A stretch of DNA of 64,000 bases from Aplectana chamaeleonis (Eukaryota > Nematoda > Chromadorea > Rhabditida > Cosmocercidae), in the NCBI GenBank assembly GCA_029168955.1, contig JAPDOI010000276.1, positions 62,001 to 126,000 on the forward strand, read 5' to 3'. Position 1 is the first letter of the stretch; the number at the start of each line of letters is the position of its first letter. A model generated the notes under the pieces. The model saw only the letters and a list, made by a program, of their open reading frames with translations, did not search any database and had not been told where the DNA came from. Below, one piece after another: positions 42,371 to 54,406 of the stretch. The translations under genes were made by a program, and so were the position numbers.

Positions 42371-44399
42371 TCCAATTATGTAGAAACTAACAAGTTCAAA
42401 AAATCAAGAAAAAGGCGCGTATTCCGTTTTTGTTCGTTGAGGGCGCTGGTCTCTGCAGTTACACTCATCACCCGTAAGATTTGGGTCAGAAAGTGAACGA
42501 AGGTCGGGTTTCTTGCGTCCTTTTCACCTTTGTTGTATAATAACTCATTTTGATGGTCAACTTTGGAGGCGAAACTAAAGGGAGATACCTCAAGATTTCC
42601 GGGGTTGAGAGGACTATCTAAACGGTAAAGCCATTGCTTTCAGGAGTTTCGATTAAGAACTATAGATATTTCTGCAATCAACCCAGCTCTCTATATTCCG
42701 TGTAGACACAGGAAACTCGGACAGAAATGATATGCAACCCCATCCGCAACGGTACCGTTGTTGCAAACCTGATTTTTAGCAAAACTTCTATAGTTCTCAA
42801 TGTAATCACCACAACGTTTGAACCATTGGGTAGGCCTCAACGTCAAGATCATCAATATGGTCCCTAGTTTCACTCAAAGCTTGACTTTGAAGCAAGTTAT
42901 ACAAAAAGACGAAAAAGACGCGAATGTACCCGATCTAGCTCGCTTTCTGGCCAAGAGCCAATGAGCGGTATTGTACTAAACTACTCTGCGGCGTCTACGA
43001 GGAATTGAAGAGTTGTAGCTACAAACCCTTGCTGTGGACTTGGCGTCGGGAAGGCAATAGTAAGCGCTTTGTGTGGGACTTCTTAGGACAAAATGTTATA
43101 AACTTTGATGCGCGTTTAATTACTGAGAAATTGTAGAAACCTCCAATGAAGAAATATCCCTAGCACACCTTTTCCGGATTGGATTTAGAGCACATTGCAC
43201 TAATGGCTACGATCAGATGTGCACCTAGCCACATTTGCTTGAAGTCATCGCCAACTCCAGTGAGCCAAATTAAGCTTTCTTCCTGCAGGGGAGTTTGAAT
43301 CAAGTCGAGGTAGTGTTCTTCTTGAAATCTGACGCACCTGAATGGTGTGTATGCGACCCGCAAAAACGACTCTGTGGTTTTAAAAGGCAGAGAATCCTTC
43401 AGTTGGTCATCTTTCACAATCCGGTGTTGGACACTACCTCAAGAGATCCTAATATCCGAGCATGCGCTCTAGGAGGTTTGTCTTATTTTAATACATTTCT
43501 CCGGTAAATTGAAAATGAAAGAAATTCACTTGCCTCATAGGTTCAGTTTTGTAACACACCCATTTACACACATTTTGTTTTTATTACCAATTCTACTTAT
43601 TTCCTCACGTGCGTGTGAGAAGAGAGGAAACAGACCTACAAGAGAGTGGGGGTGGTGAAGAAAGAGCAGCGCTCGCGCCCTCGTGAACGCGCGAGGAGTC
43701 ACAAGTACTCTGTCGTTACGAAATAGAGTGTTTGTATGTAGAAAGTACCTCTAGTAGTATGCGTTCCAAAAATGATCTGGTTATTGAAGGATTGATGCTA
43801 TTCCAAAATAGAATTCAAAGAGGAAAAGAACAAATGAAGGAGACGGTGTATGAGACATATATCCAGGTGAACGAAGAAATGGGATAACCCGCATTAGGTA
43901 TGTCGTTTGGTAAACCTATCGCATTCAGTCCATTTCACTCCAGTAACATGAAACGACATGCAGATATCTACGCGAGGGGAAAACTTATGCTCATTGAGAG
44001 CTTATATTTTTCTCGGAGTTCTAAAATCAAGAATTTCTTGGAAATTGATTCGCGAACGGTCCTGTAAGCTCTGGTACATCCCTAGTGACCTGATGATTTC
44101 GATTATCACCGGCAGCGGAGCGTTGGGCCTCCGTGGAATGTAACTAGTGATGAAAAGAGGTTTCGACAAAAAAAGCCACCGCTCCACGCTGTGATAACCG
44201 AAGAAACATGAGTTTCAATGGAATGAAATAGAGTCTACCTTTAGCGGATATCACTCTCTCATTAAACAACATGTGCACAGTAGGTAGCAGTCAGCAGCCG
44301 TTGTGTTTGAGTTTCTGAATAAGTTTTTTTTTGTTTTTATGCACGTCATACTCCAACGATTCACCGCTCGAAGCGAACCTGCTCCATCCAATTATGACG
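42371..44399. other. Mostly unique sequence with possible but unproven exons
   Basis: At 43759-43887 an ATG opens a 43-codon frame of helix-like composition (MRSKNDLVIEGLMLF...) that contains a CAG|GTGAAC donor-like site near 43866. At 43289-43507 an open frame follows a TTCCTGCAG acceptor. Neither has a recognised family or partner exon, so I do not call genes. Confidence 0.25.
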
Positions 44400-45300
44400 T
44401 TATTGCCTGGACAGCAACCGAGGGCTGAAACCCAGCCGCGTCTCTCTTCCGGTTGCTATAACAGTCTCGACTGCCATCCGGTCGCTCTCGGAGCGAAACT
44501 GCGGTGCCGTCGCAGAAGGATTGATAGGACGCAGGATTGGCTGTTTCTGGAGTGAGTAACGTGCGAGTCATGAAAATTAACAGCTATGCAAAGGCCCCCT
44601 CGTTTCGTACAGAGGGAAAGTTTTTCTTCTTTAAGCCACACCTGAAAAATGACCTCCGGGTCGCTCTCTGGGGACAATTTCTGGCCGCCGTGGGACCGCA
44701 ACTTCCATGGTCCATCTGTGAGGTGGCTCCCCACACTGCGTATAGAAAGCCGCGTTTGGTTGCGATCTGTGATAGGTTTCAACCTCCAAGCCAGCAGGCT
44801 GTAAAAAGTAGCTTATTCTCGCAGGGAATCTTATTTCGGTGCTCTTTCGGAATAGACGACCCACCTAAGTGCGAGAAATGAATTTTCGTGGCGTTCCCTT
44901 TATTTGTTCTTTTGTATGGATTTTTGATGTTGCTCTATGCTTCTTCATGTTAATAAGCAAAAACCATGTTAAAATGATCCTGTAGCTGTATGCGAAAACC
45001 TTTTTCACCAGAGTGGGTCGCCTATTCCGAAAAGAGTAATTCTTATTTCTCTTTGAGAAGGGACGGAAATGAAAAAATCAGCTGTTAGAAAACTTTGAAA
45101 ATCGCCCGAACAGCAACCGCGGCTGGAAAAGCAACCGTATTTCGCTCCAAAGCGGAACCGCGGTGGCCCTTGCAGCAACCGCTGTCGCTCGAATGTACGG
45201 TTGATTTTAGAAGGGAGCACGGAGACCCAGAGTCGCTCGAGTTGCTCTCCGGTTAAGCTCCGAACGGCGGTTGGTCTGAGATAGATGTTTTTCATTCCAG
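44400..45300. repeat. Inverted-repeat block with AGCAACCG words
   Basis: GGAATAGACGACCCACC (44850) is inverted as GGGTCGCCTATTCC (45016), and the outer segments GACAGCAACCGAGGGCTGAAA (44410) and GAACAGCAACCGCGGCTGGA (45107) are direct copies. A DNA element is likely, ends not fixed. Confidence 0.45.
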
Positions 45301-45597
45301 TTCAGTAAATGAGTAACGTAGAGTATAAGGCCGAGATAATAGTTCCCGCGACCAGCGACGGCGAGAGTGCATATCAGTCATATCGATTTTCGATTGATAT
45401 AGCTGATAGACATTACGTTGTGTCGCTTGTCGATAGAAGTATGGTCCCGGCCTAAGTGTCGCGCCGACCCATTGCCCATTTGCAGCGGTAGTTTGCACGT
45501 CAAGAACAGGTAAGGCGTCGTTCACACACTTTGCAGGAAATTGCAAAAATAGTGAACACCGTATTTTCTCTCTTAGAAGTACATATGTACTCTAATA

Positions 45598-46831
45598 CTC
45601 AGGCCCCGGTCAGAGTTGGTGCTATTTGCATCTGTAACCCACCAACTCCCCCCAACATCCCTCCCGCACCCCCCAACACCCCCCAACACCCACCCGGTCG
45701 ATACGTATGTTTAAAATGATGGAGTGAGGTTGAGAAAATCACTCGGTGTATCCCTCCAACACCCCCCCTGCACCTCCCCTCTGCACCGCACCCCCCCAAC
45801 ACCCCCCCAGCACCCACCTCGGTCGATACGTATGTTTAAAAATGATGGAGTGAGGTTGGAGAAAATCACTCGGTGTATCCCTCTCCAACACCCCACCCCC
45901 GCACTCCCCCCTGCACCGCACCCCCAACACCCACCCGGTCGATACGTATGTTTAAAAATGATGGAGTGAGGTTGAGAAAAATCACTCAGTGTATCCTCTC
46001 CAACACCCAGCTCCTCCCCGCACTCCCCCTGCACTGCACCCCCCCAACACACCCCAACACCCACCCGGTCGATACGTATGTTTAAAATGATGGAGTAGAG
46101 GTTGAGAAAATCACTCGGTGTATCCTCTCTCCAACACCTCCCGCACCCCCAACACCTGCCGCCAACACCGACCCGAACGATACGTATGTTTAAAATGATG
46201 GAGTGAGGTTGAGAAAATCACTCGGTGTACCCCCCCAACACCCCCCCCGCACCCCCAACACCCCCCAACACCCACCCGGTCGATACGTATGTTTAAAATG
46301 ATGGAGTGAGGTTGAGAAAATCACTCGGTGTATCCTCTCCAACACCCCCTCCCGCACCCCCCAACACCCCCCCCAACACCCACCCGGTCGATACAATGTA
46401 TGTTTAAAATGATGGAGTAAGATTGAGAAAATCACCTTCGGTGTAATCCAACTAAAGATATGACGATGATTACGTAGGCCAACAGGATTGCAACCTGTTC
46501 AGAGAAATAGTGAAGGAGAGCAAAGTGAAGAAAAACAGAGGTAGCAGTGTGGATAGCCTTCTAGTGCGATACGCAATTTTTTATCATCGGTCCGCCCACC
46601 CGGTGATTTTCTCATCCGCTGTCATCCACGTATAGCATGGATATCGACCGCGTCGGATACACCGAGTGATTTTCTCAACCTCACTCCATCATTTCAAACA
46701 TACGTATCGACCGGGTGGGTGTTGGGGGACACCGAATGATTTTTGCATCCCATTTCCAATGCATTCTGCGTGTATCGGCCGGGCTGGAGACGTCGGCTCA
46801 TCCAACTATGACCAGAGCCTCAGACCCCCTT
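45598..46831. mobile_element. J-family TIR element carrying a C-rich minisatellite
   Basis: The left end CTCAGGCCCCGGTCAGAGTT and right end AACTATGACCAGAGCCTCAG are inverted copies with a few differences. Inside are seven direct units (45685-46440) and one inverted unit (46655-46735). A related element is at 61914-62467. Confidence 0.65.
45685..46440. repeat. C-rich minisatellite, unit about 100-125 bp
   Basis: Each unit has CACCCACCCGGTCGATACGT, then TTTAAAATGATGGAGTGAGG, then GAGAAAATCACTCGGTGTAT, then a variable CACCCCCCAACACC tract. Unit length varies through the C tract. Frames on both strands (GGCWGVLGGAGG type) are by-products. Confidence 0.88.
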
Positions 46832-46845
46832 TTTATGTCTGCTTC

Positions 46846-46960
46846 TACTAGAGGTGTACTTCAAATAGAGGCTGTACTTCTGATTCTCAGCCCTCTCTTT
46901 TTGGTGTACTTCTATTAGAGGTGCACTTTCATTAGAGGGTGCACTTCTATTATTCGGCGC
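46846..46960. repeat. GTGTACTTCTATTAGAGG repeat cluster, copy 1
   Basis: Four degenerate units of GTGTACTTCAAATAGAGG type, about 20-25 bp apart. The same cluster recurs at 49735-49850. Confidence 0.6.
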
Positions 46961-47180
46961 AATTTTTTGAATTTCCAATGGTAGGCTCTTCACATTTCTT
47001 GATTTCCAGTATAACACCAAAAACTTGTATTTAATAAAATTTCAGACTAGGCTCAATTGAAATGATGCTTCCGCAATCTCTGATATCATATATTCACACC
47101 TTTCCCAAGTTAATTTCTTCCAAAAAATGTATAAGTTCGTTTTAGATTTTTTTGACACGTGCTTCATCGACTTGTTATGC

Positions 47181-48519
47181 TTAAAGGCAGCAGACACGCT
47201 GGAAAAAATTGTTGAGATAACTACGTTATTTGGGTCGTATGGCCCCTAGTAGAACGCACACGCCGTTGGAAGCGTCAAAAACCAGTCAACACTACTAAAT
47301 TTGAGCATTGCAAATCGAAAATTTTCTGCAACCCCACCCGAAAATACAATCTCGTCCAGATTGATAGTACTAATACGGCCACTTTTGCTGGTTTTTGATG
47401 CTTCCAACGTGGTTAAAGTTCCAGTACAGGCTGCAAGAATATATCGGTTCCTCTACTCAGAAAAATGAAAACATATTACATGTAATATAAAAGGCCTGAA
47501 TTAATATACATGTCATATAAATTGGCCAATGTATATTTCTTGCAATATATCTCGACCGATGTATGTTACATGTAATATATCGGTCCCTCGCTCGCAGGCC
47601 AAATGTCGCAAGTAATATGTTTTCGATAGTGAAAACATAATACTTGTAACATAAGAGACGATTACAGTATACTTGTAATACATCTCCGTCAATGTAAGTT
47701 ACATGTGAATTATCTCTACTCAAGTAAATTACATGTAGTATAAGTGTAACATAATTCAAATATCTCCAGCAACTGAGGGCCAATGCTGAACATCTTCTGC
47801 AAACCTGCACAGCATACGGGCCGCCTCATACCTTACCGATGAGCGCAGGCCCATGGGATTGACATTCGACAGGGTGGTCACTCGCCCTGGCCGAGTCGTT
47901 GATCTCTCCCTCCTCATGATACGTTTAAATCGTGAGGGAGGATTAGAGGGAGCGACAAGCATTATTTTCGAAGCAAGTTTAAGCCCACTGCTTCTTGTAT
48001 GAAGCTGTAAGATCCAAGCTTGCTGCTCCAGTCATGGAGCAGCGAGCTTTAAGCTCCTGGATGTCCAAGAGAGCTTAAAGCTTGCTGATTCGTACCTGAA
48101 GCAGTAGCCAGGAACTTGCAGCTCCAAGCCTTGAAGCATCGAGCTTCAACTTGCAGCTCTAATTAAAATATAAGTATATGTTACATGTAATATAAGTGTA
48201 TGTTACATGTAATATAAATGTAGGTTACGTGCGATATAAAGGTAATATACTTGAATGTCTCAAGTATCTTGCACTTTATATTACATGTAACATGTTTTCA
48301 TTTTTCTGGGTATCTCAACCGTTTTGTTGCTAATATTCGCTGTTTCAACCGCGCGCCGTAAAACTCGTCCACTTTCACCCGATAACAGAATAACCGTTAT
48401 TCCTCTATTTGCACACAGTTTTCGTCCGTTTTTTCGTCAGTTCCCAATACAACCCGCTCCAAACCTTTGATTTATGTCATAAAATCGATACCATTTTTGA
48501 GCGTGTCTGCTGCCTTTAA
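47181..48519. mobile_element. Type-d TTAA element interrupted by an H-family element
   Basis: Ends TTAAAGGCAGCAGACACGCT and AGCGTGTCTGCTGCCTTTAA are near-perfect TIRs. Interior ACGCCGTTGGAAGCG matches type d. Split at 47456-48310. Confidence 0.85.
47456..48310. mobile_element. H-family TA element, copy 3, without the SL1-like core
   Basis: CTCAGAAAAATGAAAACATA on the left, TGTTTTCATTTTTCTGGG on the right, TA on both flanks. Subterminal TACATGTAATATAA repeats. The core differs from copies 1 and 2: it includes an AGCTT-rich set of short hairpins at 47970-48160 (for example CTGCTCCAGTCATGGAGCAG). Confidence 0.8.
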
Positions 48520-48526
48520 GAAAAAT

Positions 48527-49174
48527 TTAAAGGCAGCGTTCACGATGAACATCGTCGGTGACTTTTCACAGTGAAATGATAGGCGAGGAGGATTCTAGGC
48601 TCCCAGTGTAGAAAAAAACGGTAAAAAAACAAGCCAGGGGCGGCATGCATGAACGCAGCGAATGGTGTTGAGCGCTCCGCGTGCCATGGGCGCAGCGTCG
48701 AGCAACGGGGCGGCCCCGAATTTTGTGGCGTGCTTTGATGTGCCTGATTTTCGGGGCCGCCCCGTTGCTCGATCGCTGCGTGCATGGCACGCGGAGCGGC
48801 TCCCTGACACCGTTCGCTGCGTTCATGCATGCCGCCCCAGGAGTGGCAAAATAACAGCTGCAAGCAAGCGTTTTGGTGTCCCAGAATCACCCGGTGCTCC
48901 ACTTCCGCCACCTCGATGTGAACAAATGAAGACTCAGATTACAGAAATAATCAAGTCAAGGAAGTACTGATAAGTGATCTGATCGCTTGATTGCACCTTC
49001 GTAGAGGTCAATTCCTCTACTCTCAAAAATCAGCGTAAAAAAGGGAGGGCCTGCTTTGGCTCGAAAACGCGTCTCTCGCGTGGTTTTCAAGCATGCCTTG
49101 CTATACAGGGCACCAGACCTTCCGTAAACCAAGGTGATATCGGAAGTGAAATTTATTGTGAACACTGCTTTTAA
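48527..49174. mobile_element. Type-a TTAA element with a large GC-rich palindrome
   Basis: Starts TTAAAGGCAGCGTTCACGATG eight bases after the previous element; ends ATTGTGAACACTGCTTTTAA. It carries a palindrome at 48635-48840. Related to types a and b by its ends only. Confidence 0.8.
48635..48840. repeat. 206-bp GC-rich palindrome
   Basis: GGGGCGGCATGCATGAACGC on the left pairs with GCGTTCATGCATGCCGCCCC on the right; GAGCAACGGGGCGGCCCCGA pairs with its inverse nearer the centre, around a roughly 30-bp loop. The symmetry explains the mirrored frames. Confidence 0.85.
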
Positions 49175-49734
49175 CTGATCGCCTTTAGAGCAGCTCAGAG
49201 CGATTGAAAAGCGCGGTTCCTGAACGACCTGACAACAGCTTTTCTAGAAGCGAGTTTTTTGCGTCCACGATTAGTATAGGTAAAGTCTACCATTAGTGGT
49301 TTCTGATTTCCTCGTCGTACAAGCTATTTCAATACGTAAATGATCCAATCTTCGTAACGCTGGGGAATATTGGTTTTTCAAGCGCCGCTGAAGTCAACGT
49401 CTAGGCTCCAAAACAAGTCGACTTTGATCGACTAAAACCTAATGAAACAAAAATATTTGTAAAGAACCTGAATAAACTCCGGGCATTCGCCGCGAATAAC
49501 ACCAATGTCGAACTTTAGCTCTGCGTTTTTTCCTGGTCACTTGAAGTTCGCTGAGGTTTCATCGTAAGTTGTCCCATACAAGCAATCTTTGACCAAGAAA
49601 GGGATGACCGATAGTTCTTTTGTGAATATTCAAACCTCACATTATCGAAAAAATCTCGGGCAAACTGGTCTCTCTCAAATGCCACATTCGTGTTGCCAAT
49701 CACTTACCCAAGTACCGGGGTTCCACTCCGAAAA
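49175..49734. other. No recognised feature
   Basis: Short frames only; no termini or motif recognised. Confidence 0.3.
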
Positions 49735-49850
49735 GAGATGCACTTCAAATAGAGGGTGTACTTCTAATACTCAGACCTCTATTTTATATGTACTTCTAAT
49801 AGAGGTGTACTTCAAATAGAGGGTGTACTTCTATTAGAGTAAATACGGTA
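49735..49850. repeat. GTGTACTTCTATTAGAGG repeat cluster, copy 2
   Basis: Units GCACTTCAAATAGAGGGTGT, ACTTCTAATAGAGGTGTAC and ACTTCTATTAGAG, as in the cluster at 46846-46960. Confidence 0.6.
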
Positions 49851-50221
49851 TATTCTCTGGATTGTGCCCAACTGAAATCTCGTGATATTAGCGCAAACTT
49901 TACATACCTCGTCTTGAATCTAGTGATGGAATGAGTTACGTGGAAGTTTAGTTTCAAAATCAGATGGCTAGCACGAGAGTTGTAAAAATTGTCCAAATAC
50001 AGTTGTGTGCTTAATCGCTAGTTGCACACTTACCCTTAGCTTATGTGCAATTACATGGTCGAAGCACTTCGAATACCAAAGTGAGCCTGAAATACATTTC
50101 ATTTCCAAGCTACTCGCAGTCGTATAATCACAATCGTAGATGCGAAGCGGTTGTTGTTCGAGATAAAGCCATGAAAATGAAGATATCATTTTCAAAACCG
50201 CACCACTTCTATGATAATGAT

Positions 50222-50840
50222 TCCTTAAATTTTAGGTTCCTGGCAAAAGTGAAGATTTGGCATGGCCATAGAAATATACTCAGTTAAAAAGGGAAAATAA
50301 TGAAAAAAGGTTTTGAAATATTCCTGAGAACGATTCGGCGTAGAATAATTTGTTTTTCGGGAAATGAAGTGAAATAGTTGGAAGTATGATTTGGCAGTCG
50401 AGTTTGAACCAACTATTGATAAGACTTGTGCAGAACGAGAGATCGCCTTGTCTGTGCTTATCCGTAGAACATATCAAAGCGAAATCACGCGTGAAATGGG
50501 AAGCATCCAAACTTTTTCGGGAGCTGTAATGCGGCGGTCTTCACGTATTAGGTGAAGTAAAATCAACACGCGTGATTTCGCTTCGATATGTTCTACGGAT
50601 AAGCACAGACAAGGCGATCTCTCGTTTTGCACAACTCTTATCAATATCTGGTTCAAACTCGACTGCCAAATCATACTTCCAACTATTTCACTTCATTTCC
50701 CGAAAAACAAATTATTCTACGCCGAATCGTTCTCAGGAATATTTCAAAACCTTTTTTCATTATTTTCCCTTTTTAACTGAGTATATTTCTATGGCCATGC
50801 CAAATCTTCACTTTTGCCAGGAACCTAAAATTTAAGGAAT
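50222..50840. repeat. Fold-back element, about 300-bp arms, copy 2
   Basis: CCTTAAATTTTAGGTTCCTG on the left, its inverse CAGGAACCTAAAATTTAAGG on the right; colinear with 25068-25705. Confidence 0.85.
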
Positions 50841-50939
50841 TTCATTTATTTTTCCTAAAGGTTTCCTTTCTAACATGATTTATGCCTGGTGTTGTTAGGT
50901 GAAAGTAAACCCACTGATGTCCTGCCCCCAGTAAACTCC

Positions 50940-51078
50940 AAATACCGTGCGGTACCCATTGCCACAATGGCATGAACTTATATCAGTTGCAATGCTATAT
51001 CAGATCGACCGACGCAAACTCTCAAATGAAAATGGCAGTATTTTAAGACTCTGTGGCAAACGGTACCGCACGGGATTT
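50940..51078. mobile_element. 139-bp TIR element nested in the satellite element
   Basis: The left AAATACCGTGCGGTACCCAT and the reverse complement of the right end, AAATCCCGTGCGGTACCGTT, match at 16 of 20. It interrupts the CCTGCCCC boundary of the 21-bp array and is absent from the copy at 25 kb. Confidence 0.7.
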
Positions 51079-51094
51079 CTCGTCTAGTCCTGCC

Positions 51095-51260
51095 CCTCCC
51101 CTTCTATGACGTCCTGCGCACTCCCACCAATGTCCTACACACTCCCACTGATGTCCTGCACACTTTCTATAACATCCTGCACACTCCCACTAATGTCCTG
51201 CGCACATTCTGTTACATCTTGCACACTCACACGGATGTCCTGCACACTTTCTACGGCGTT
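51095..51260 (-). repeat. 21-bp-unit array, copy 2
   Basis: GTCCTGCACACTTTCTATAA and ACTCCCACTAATGTCCTGCG units, equivalent to 24770-25010 inverted and to the main array at 10-12 kb. Confidence 0.75.
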
Positions 51261-51284
51261 CTGCGCACACCCATTTGGGTCACA

Positions 51285-51590
51285 AGCACGCTCATGCCGA
51301 TCATTTTTCCGCAGGGCTTCCGTAACCCTCCTTCAAAAATTTTCTGAGTGTCCGCTTGGATATGAGCACATCGTAATAGCCAACAAACGTGTTTGCACAA
51401 TTTCGACCTCCTCAGCCACTTCCCGGCGGCTTCTCGAAGAGAACGGTGTGTGAATGAATGCATACCGCTCCCCTGCCCTTTTTATACCCCGCATGTTATG
51501 AGCGTGTAATATCGCTCGTTATCATGTGTTGCTCAAGAATGGTTACGGTAGCCCTGCGGAAAAAAATGATCGGCATGGGCGTGCTTCTAA
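51285..51590 (-). promoter_or_regulatory. TATA-containing segment, copy 2
   Basis: Reverse complement of the segment at 24450-24740, with TATAAAAA at 51486-51479 and the same downstream leader. Functional meaning inferred. Confidence 0.35.
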
Positions 51591-52770
51591 TTGGGTCCCG
51601 CACACTTTCTACGGCGTCTTGCGCACTTTCACTTTGTCACCTTACACTTTCTACGGCGTCCGGCGCACTCCCACTTGGGTCCCGCACGCTTTCTACGGCG
51701 TGTAGCGCACTCATTTGAGTCCCGCACACTTTCTACGCCGTCCGGCGCACTCTCATTTGGGTTCGACACACTTTCTAGGGCGTTCTGCGCACACCCATTT
51801 GGGTCCCGCACACTTTCTACGGCGTCCGACGCTGTCTCATTTGGGTCCCGCACACTTTCTACGGCGTCCGGCGCACTCATACCTGGGTCCCGCACACTTT
51901 CTACGGCGTCCGGACGCTGTCTCATTTGGGTCCCGCACACTTTCTACGGCGTTCTGCGCACACCCATTTGGGTCCCGCACACTTTCTACGGCGTCCGGCG
52001 CACTCTCATTTGGGTCCCACACAATTACTACGGCGTTCTGCGCACACCCATTTGGGTCCCGCACACTTTATACGGCGTCCGGCGCACTCCCACGTGGGTC
52101 CCGCACACTTTCTACGGCGTCCGACGCACTCTCATTTGGGCTCCGCACACTTTCTACTGCGTCCGGCGCACTCTCATTTGGGTCCCGCACACTTTTTACG
52201 GCGTCCGGCGCACTTTTATTTGGGTCCCGCACACTTTCTACGGCGTCCGGCGCACTCTCATTTGGGTCCCGCACACTTTCTACGGCGTTCTGCGCACACC
52301 CATTTGGGTCCCGCACACTTTATACGGCGTCCGGCGCACTCCCACGTGGGTCCCGCACACTTTCTACGGCGTCCGGCGCACTCCCACTTGGGTCACGCAC
52401 ACTTTCTACGGCGTTCTGCGCACACCCGTTTGGGTCCCGCACACTTTCTACGGCGTCCGGCGCACTCTCATTTGGGTCCCACACAATTACTACGGCGTTC
52501 TGCGCACACCCATTTGGGTCCCGCACACTTTATACGGCGTTCTGCGCACGCCCATTTGGGTCCCGCACACTTTCTACGGCGTCCGGCGCACTCCCACTTG
52601 GGTCCCGCACGCTTTCTACGGCGTGTGGCGCACTCTCATTTGGGTCCCGCACACTTTCTACGGCGTTCTGCGTACACCCATTTGGGTCCCGCACACTTTA
52701 TACGGCGTCCGGCGCACTCCCACTTGGGTCCCGCACACTTTCTACGGCGTTCTGTGGCGCACTTCTGAGT
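51591..52770 (+). repeat. 42-bp minisatellite array, about 28 units
   Basis: Inverted copies of the 21560-24440 unit: GGGTCCCGCACACTTTCTAC then GGCGTCCGGCGCACTC. Plus-strand frames of 410, 392 and 280 codons coexist over the same bases in three frames, which rules out ordinary coding constraint. Confidence 0.88.
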
Positions 52771-53352
52771 CACACCGTGCCGCGTTCCAAAAAGTGCTTT
52801 CGAGATCCTGCCGTATTGATTGAAGCGTTGCCCCGTCAAATCCTGAGCAAAAGCCTATCAGTAACGGTGTTTATTCCATTAGTTCATTTTTAAGAATGAG
52901 TAAACGTCGGATGGTTTATAATAACATGTTTACGTGTTTTTGTCTTTCTTGCCCTAAATTTTGAGGTTCCACAAAAATTGAGCTACCAACTTCAAATTTT
53001 GACAGGAGCTAGGTGCAAACAAAACCAGCTACCTGGCCAAAAATGAGCTCTCTAGCTCAACGATAAGTGTTCCAACAAGATCGTGAACGCCAACTGAAAA
53101 AAAAAGGGGATGAACATTTTTTCGACCAAAATGACGTGGTTTTGACACTTTTTCTCGAATCTCAGGTAACCATTTTGGACCATTTTTTGAACAGTTATTC
53201 ACCTTTCTAAAGTATATTAAATGCAAAAAGAACGGTTTTCCTACGTTTACTCTGGACCCTGATACTGAGATCAGGGAGTTGCGCGATGGCGAATCAAAGC
53301 CAAATCTGGTGAGCGCTTCGCGCTCACCACAATTCACAAAACTGCGAGTAGC

Positions 53353-53853
53353 AGGGAAATGGAGGCTACGTAAACATGTCCCAACTGGCATCGAAAGAAA
53401 ACATTTATAGTCTCAGCATAGCAAGCCGAGTTATCGTCGAGTGTTTTTCGCAAAAATATCACTTCTCATCAAGAAGGCACCGATCGCAACGTGGACGTTC
53501 TCCACAAATTATTATTTTTGCATTGGATCCAAGAATAAGTTGGCGAACCCACTTCACCACACGAACCCCCATAATTCATTATTTGGTGCAAGATTCGACA
53601 TGAGTACCGTATATGCTTTCAATACCACAGTTGATCCGATTCCATATGACATGTTAGAGTTGAAAACCTTGATGCCTTGATCAATTTCAGTTTTACGACA
53701 ACATTCCAACAGTTATGTAAATCAAGGACATTTGAGATTCGGCAAGTTTGTTGTGTTGGCTGTATTTCACCGTTCGCCGCTCCCAAAGTCACTGGTCATC
53801 TTAACAAGCCGGGTTCTCACATTTTTGCGGTAACTTCTTCACTCAATCCAAAT
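53353..53853. other. No recognised gene
   Basis: Short plus-strand frames without motif. Confidence 0.3.
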
Positions 53854-54406
53854 TTAAAGGCAGTGTTCACGATGAAATATGATTGTCGAGTTTTAAATAG
53901 TAAAGTCTTCTTTCGGTTCACTGTGGTGCGACCTACACACAAAAAAGACACGGAAAAAGCCCCACCTGAAGTGAAATTAGAAATCCTAAATCGGCCTTTT
54001 TTGCTGGTTTACGACCCTAGTGCTGATCTGTGGTATCAGGGGTCATCAACTGGCTCGAAACTGATATTCAATAATTGCATTCTTTTCGCCGACTTGGCTT
54101 TTCTTGAGCTCCATTGTTCACATTTAGTTGACATTAGCCCTTTTGTTTTTGTTTTGTGAGAAAAACTGTTTCTGTATGCTCTAAAACTACTTTATCAGTT
54201 GCTGTGCACGTTGCAGGCTTTCGCCAGGCACACCATGAAACTCCACTTTCTAAGGGCGAAGCTGTGCACCTGTGCACGAGTTGGCATTTTTGTGCCTTAA
54301 TAACAGCGCGTTTCTCGCCGCGCAACCTTCGCAGTTCTCTAGCTGTTTTCGAAAACAGATTTTTGTAGTTTTCTCGAGTACTTTTTATCGTGAACATTGC
54401 TTTTGA
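53854..54406. mobile_element. TTAA element with type-a tip and type-b-like interior
   Basis: Left TTAAAGGCAGTGTTCACGATG, right ATCGTGAACATTGCTTTTGA. The right half (CTGTGCACCTGTGCACGAGT, TTTTTGTAGTTTTCTCGAG) resembles type b, so the tip may have been exchanged. The related truncated copy is 34130-34471. Confidence 0.75.

Larger units (their letters stand above)
50109..53352 (+). mobile_element. G-family element, full length between TIRs (3.2 kb), satellite-bearing
   Basis: The left tip GCTACTCGCAGT and right tip CTGCGAGTAGC are inverted. In order it contains a 110-bp left end shared with the 136-bp MITE at 37549, a fold-back (50222-50840), a nested small TIR element (50940-51078), a 21-bp-type array (51095-51260), a TATA-containing segment (51285-51590, minus), the 42-bp array (51591-52770) and a unique right part (52790-53340). 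No transposase frame is recognised, so it is probably mobilised in trans. Confidence 0.75.

Noticed and set aside
43289..43887. Possible exons of an unidentified plus-strand gene
   Set aside because: Acceptor- and donor-like sites exist but phases and products could not be linked, and no family similarity was seen.
47970..48160. Riboswitch-like or RNA gene structure in the AGCTT-rich hairpins
   Set aside because: Simple repeats of AGCTT and its inverse account for the pairing, and the segment lies within an H-family element core.
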